Part shown: in pieces, positions 61,680 through 64,000 of the stretch | Layout of the letters: each line of letters begins with the position of its first letter | Numbering within the stretch: position 1 is the stretch's first letter | From: Solihabitans fulvus | Lineage (GTDB): Bacteria; Actinomycetota; Actinomycetes; Mycobacteriales; Pseudonocardiaceae | Assembly (NCBI RefSeq): GCF_008386585.1 | Contig: NZ_VUOB01000019.1 | Location: forward strand, 1 to 64,000 | DNA: 64,000 nucleotides | Reading direction: 5' to 3' | The notes under the pieces: model-generated | Database searches by the model: none | What the model was told of the DNA's origin: nothing | The model's input: only the letters and a program-made list of their open reading frames with translations | Program-made: the position numbers and the translations under genes

Positions 61680-61692
61680 TACGCTGGTCGAC
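61680..61692 (+). promoter_or_regulatory. Leaderless promoter -10 of the epimerase gene
   Basis: TACGCT (61680-61685), seven bases, then ATG 61693. Confidence 0.65.
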
Positions 61693-62604
61693 ATGACTGG
61701 CCCGACCGGCGAACAGCTGGACATCGTGTGTGGCGCCACCCGCGCCGTGGTCACCGAGATCGGCGCGGGCCTGCGGGCCTACGAGGTCGCCGGCGTGCCC
61801 TATCTGGAGACCTTCGGCGAGGCCGAGAAGCCGCCGATGGGCGCGGGCATGGTGCTCGTGCCGTGGCCCAACCGCACGGCGGGCGCGCGCTGGGAGCTGG
61901 CCGGGCAGCCGCAGCAGCTGGCCGTCACCGAGCCGGCCAGGGGCAACGCGATCCATGGCCTGACCAGGCACGAGCGGTGGACGGTCGTCGAGCACACCGG
62001 TTCGCTGGTGTCGCTGGAGATCACCCTCGACGCCCAGCCCGGCTGGCCGGTGCCGCTGCGCACCACCATCAGCTACGCGGTCGACGAGGGCGGGCTGACC
62101 GTCACGCACGGCGTGCACAACGTCGGCGACCGGCCGACCCCGTTCGGGCTCGGCACCCACCCGTACCTGAGGGCAGGCGTCCAGGCGACCGACGACTGCG
62201 AGCTGCGGCTGGCCGCCACCACGGTGTTGCCGCTGGACCCCGATCGGATGGTGCCGTCCGGTCCGCCGCGCCCGGTGGCGGGCACCGAGTTCGACTTCTT
62301 GTCGGGCCGGCCGCTTCGCGGGGTCTCGCTGGACACGCCGTTCGGCGGCTGCCTGCCCGATGACGACGGGCTGGTCCGGCACACGCTGCGCGGGCCGACC
62401 GGCGGCGTCGAGCTGTGGGCCGACCCGGACTTCCGCTGGGTGCAGGTCTACACCCCGGACGACTTCCCCGGCCGAGGCAGGGCCGTGGCGATCGAGCCGA
62501 TGACCTGCCCGCCGGACGCGCTGAACTCCGGTGTGGACCTCATCGTGCTGAGCCCAGGCGAGTCCTGGCAGGGGCGCTGGGGCGTGCGGCCGCTCGCCGC
62601 GTAG
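61693..62604 (+). CDS. Aldose 1-epimerase family protein
   Basis: A 303-aa galactose-mutarotase-like enzyme. Typical blocks: MVLVPWPNRTAGARWELAGQ (sugar-binding Asn-Arg), GNAIHGLTRHERW with catalytic His, FGLGTHPYLRAG with the second His, and a C-terminal VAIEPMTCPPDALNSG with catalytic Glu. It interconverts alpha and beta anomers of a hexose or hexose phosphate. The TetR operator next to it suggests shared control. Confidence 0.9.
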   Translation: MTGPTGEQLDIVCGATRAVVTEIGAGLRAYEVAGVPYLETFGEAEKPPMGAGMVLVPWPNRTAGARWELAGQPQQLAVTEPARGNAIHGLTRHERWTVVEHTGSLVSLEITLDAQPGWPVPLRTTISYAVDEGGLTVTHGVHNVGDRPTPFGLGTHPYLRAGVQATDDCELRLAATTVLPLDPDRMVPSGPPRPVAGTEFDFLSGRPLRGVSLDTPFGGCLPDDDGLVRHTLRGPTGGVELWADPDFRWVQVYTPDDFPGRGRAVAIEPMTCPPDALNSGVDLIVLSPGESWQGRWGVRPLAA

Positions 62605-62636
62605 CCGTTCCCTTGGTGCGCGGCGGGCCAAACGAT

Positions 62637-62650
62637 TAGCGTGGCTAACC
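62637..62650 (+). promoter_or_regulatory. Leaderless promoter -10 of the amidohydrolase
   Basis: TAGCGT (62637-62642), eight bases, then ATG 62651. Confidence 0.55.
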
Positions 62651-63865
62651 ATGAATGTCGCAATCACTGGTGGATACGTCGTTCCGGTCGAGGGTGAGCC
62701 CATCGAGGGCGGCACCGTCCTGATCGTGGACGGCAAGATCGTCGCGGTCGGCACGGGCGCCGAGGTGGCCGTGCCCGACGGCGTGCCGACCGTCGACGCC
62801 GGCGGTTCGTGGGTGCTGCCCGGGTTCGTCGAGTCGCACGGCCACATCGGCGTGCACGAGGAGGCCGAGGGCTGGGCCGGCCAGGACACCAACGAGATGA
62901 CCGACCCGAACGGCGCCCGCCTGCGCGCCCTCGACGGCATCAACCCCGCCGACCTCGGCTTCGTCGACGCGCTGTCCGGCGGCGTGACCACGGCCGTCAT
63001 CAAGCCGGGGTCCGGCAACCCGATCGGCGGCCAGACCGTCGCGGTGAAGTGCTGGGGCCGCACCGTCGACGAGATGCTGGTGCGCGAGCCGGTCAGCGTG
63101 AAGAGCGCGCTCGGCGAGAACCCGAAGCGGGTCTACGGCGACCAGAAGAAGCTGCCGTCCACCCGGCTCGGCGTGGCCGCGGTGATCCGCGACGCGTTCA
63201 CCAAGGCCCAGGACTACAAGGCGAAGCGGGCGCACGCGGCCGAGGAGAACAAGCCCTTCGACCGGGATCCCACGCTGGAGATCCTGGTGCGGGTGCTCGA
63301 CCGCGAGCTGCCCTGGTGCCAGCACAGCCACCGCGCCGACGACATCGCCACCGCGCTGCGGCTGGCCGACGAGTTCGGCTACCGGCTCGTGGTCAACCAC
63401 GGCACCGAGGGCCACCTGATCGCGGACATGTTGGCGGAGCGGGACATCCCGGTGATCATCGGCCCGCTGTTCACCTCGCGCTCCAAGGTCGAGGTGCGGC
63501 AGCGGTCCCTGCGCAACCCCGGCATCCTGGCCCGCGCTGGCGTGCAGATCGCGATCACCACGGACCACCCGGTGATCCCGATCCACTTCCTGGTGCACCA
63601 GGCGACCCTGGCGGTCAAGGAGGGCCTCGACCGGGACACCGCGCTGCGCTCGATCACCGTCAACCCGGCGCGGATCCTCGGGCTGGACGACCGGGTCGGC
63701 TCGCTGACCCCGGGCCTCGACGGCGACGTGGTGATCTGGTCCGGCGACCCGCTCGACGTGATGAGCCGCGCGCAGCGGGTCTTCGTGTCTGGCAAGGAGG
63801 TCTTCACCTACTCCGAGGAGCGCGGCGAGGGCGTCGTCGCCGACCCGTTCTACCGCGAGGCGTAG
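62651..63865 (+). CDS. Amidohydrolase (imidazolonepropionase-like)
   Basis: A 404-aa metal-dependent hydrolase of the amidohydrolase superfamily. The beta-sandwich starts ITGGYVVPVEGEPIEGGTVL. The metal motif is VLPGFVESHGHIGVH (H-x-H), with later His in QHSHRADD and LVVNHGTEGH and Asp in IAITTDHPVIP. SITVNPARILGLDDRVGSL closes the fold. It hydrolyses a cyclic amide or imide; the substrate cannot be assigned. A strong terminator follows. Confidence 0.9.
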   Translation: MNVAITGGYVVPVEGEPIEGGTVLIVDGKIVAVGTGAEVAVPDGVPTVDAGGSWVLPGFVESHGHIGVHEEAEGWAGQDTNEMTDPNGARLRALDGINPADLGFVDALSGGVTTAVIKPGSGNPIGGQTVAVKCWGRTVDEMLVREPVSVKSALGENPKRVYGDQKKLPSTRLGVAAVIRDAFTKAQDYKAKRAHAAEENKPFDRDPTLEILVRVLDRELPWCQHSHRADDIATALRLADEFGYRLVVNHGTEGHLIADMLAERDIPVIIGPLFTSRSKVEVRQRSLRNPGILARAGVQIAITTDHPVIPIHFLVHQATLAVKEGLDRDTALRSITVNPARILGLDDRVGSLTPGLDGDVVIWSGDPLDVMSRAQRVFVSGKEVFTYSEERGEGVVADPFYREA

Positions 63866-63870
63866 GCAGG

Positions 63871-63901
63871 TCGGGGCCCGCGACGCGTTCGCGGGCCCCG
63901 A
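63871..63901. terminator. Hairpin terminator
   Basis: A 12-bp perfect stem TCGGGGCCCGCG (63871-63882) with 63890-63901, between the amidohydrolase and the convergent partial gene. Confidence 0.85.
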
Positions 63902-63928
63902 CGCCGGCTCGGCGGAGGTGCTTCCCGC

Positions 63929-64000
63929 TCAGCGCAGGTGCGAGCGGGCGGCCGGCGCCAGCACGATCTCCTGCGGCGCGCGGGCCAGGTACTTCGACAG
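63929..64000 (-). CDS. C-terminal end of an unidentified gene, cut by window edge
   Basis: Reading from the right edge on the minus strand, 23 codons (LSKYLARAPQEIVLAPAARS and HLR) end at TGA 63931-63929. The terminator 28 bases further supports a real gene end. Too little sequence is present to name a family. Confidence 0.5.
   Translation of the reverse strand: MSKYLARAPQEIVLAPAARSHLR

Overview
The window is high-GC DNA from an actinobacterium. The gene order and families point to the order Pseudonocardiales (a Saccharothrix/Kutzneria/Lentzea-like genome), though the genus is an inference. From base 744 to 48.4 kb the backbone follows the Mycobacterium tuberculosis block Rv0862c to Rv0889c: Helicase_C_3 protein, moaC, mog, moaE, moaA, moaD, rpfA, cspB, Rv0875c/Rv0876c-like, DUF3027, DUF2530, MarR, SpoU methyltransferase, DUF2537, sepH, serC, citA. 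Species-specific genes sit between these anchors. I see no tRNA, rRNA, CRISPR array, transposase or phage gene; this is core chromosome with accessory insertions.

Layout. 0-3.4 kb: end of a conservon GTPase, a small secreted protein, the Helicase_C_3 protein and a 61-aa protein. 3.5-9.4 kb: malic enzyme, then most of a molybdopterin pathway (moaC, a mog-moaE fusion with a histidine-rich linker, moaA, moaD), split by a MarR/HAD pair. 9.4-10.6 kb: a 480-base regulatory leader (CRP-type box, c-di-AMP riboswitch candidate) and a resuscitation-promoting factor. 10.7-18.6 kb: phosphoesterase, acyl-CoA synthetase, Nramp Mn/Fe transporter, the Mn/Fe oxidase R2lox with its TetR regulator, HAD phosphatase, cold-shock protein. 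18.7-33.2 kb: DUF2771 lipoprotein and transporters, glutaminyl cyclase, the DUF3027/sacsin-like ATPase pair, a sigma factor coupled to an LCP protein, purine permease, MarR and MFS. 33.2-38.8 kb: a metal and redox stretch (FetB-like permease, an unattached IdeR box, superoxide dismutase under a Nur-like box, a glutamate-cysteine ligase family enzyme), then rRNA methyltransferase and a DUF2537 protein with a recently duplicated 3' end. 38.9-48.4 kb: heterodimeric ABC exporter, sepH, serC, secreted beta-propeller, citrate synthase.

48.7-55.0 kb is a urease operon (ureABCFG, then ureD) interrupted by two opposite-strand DUF4232 genes. It has no ureE, but UreG carries a histidine-rich tandem-repeat extension. 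55.1-64 kb: pdxH, CPBP protease, MFS exporter, an XRE/DUF397 module, an MBL-fold hydrolase with a TetR regulator whose operator lies inside its promoter, aldose 1-epimerase and an amidohydrolase.

Three themes recur. Metal handling: Mo cofactor, Mn/Fe oxidase beside an Nramp gene, Fe export, Ni urease, and IdeR- and Nur-like sites. Leaderless expression: at least 18 genes have a -10-like hexamer 6-8 bases before the start codon. Two DNA-level repeats: a 15-bp histidine-encoding minisatellite in both mog-moaE and ureG, and an iterated GTCCACAGTGGAC inverted repeat inside genes.
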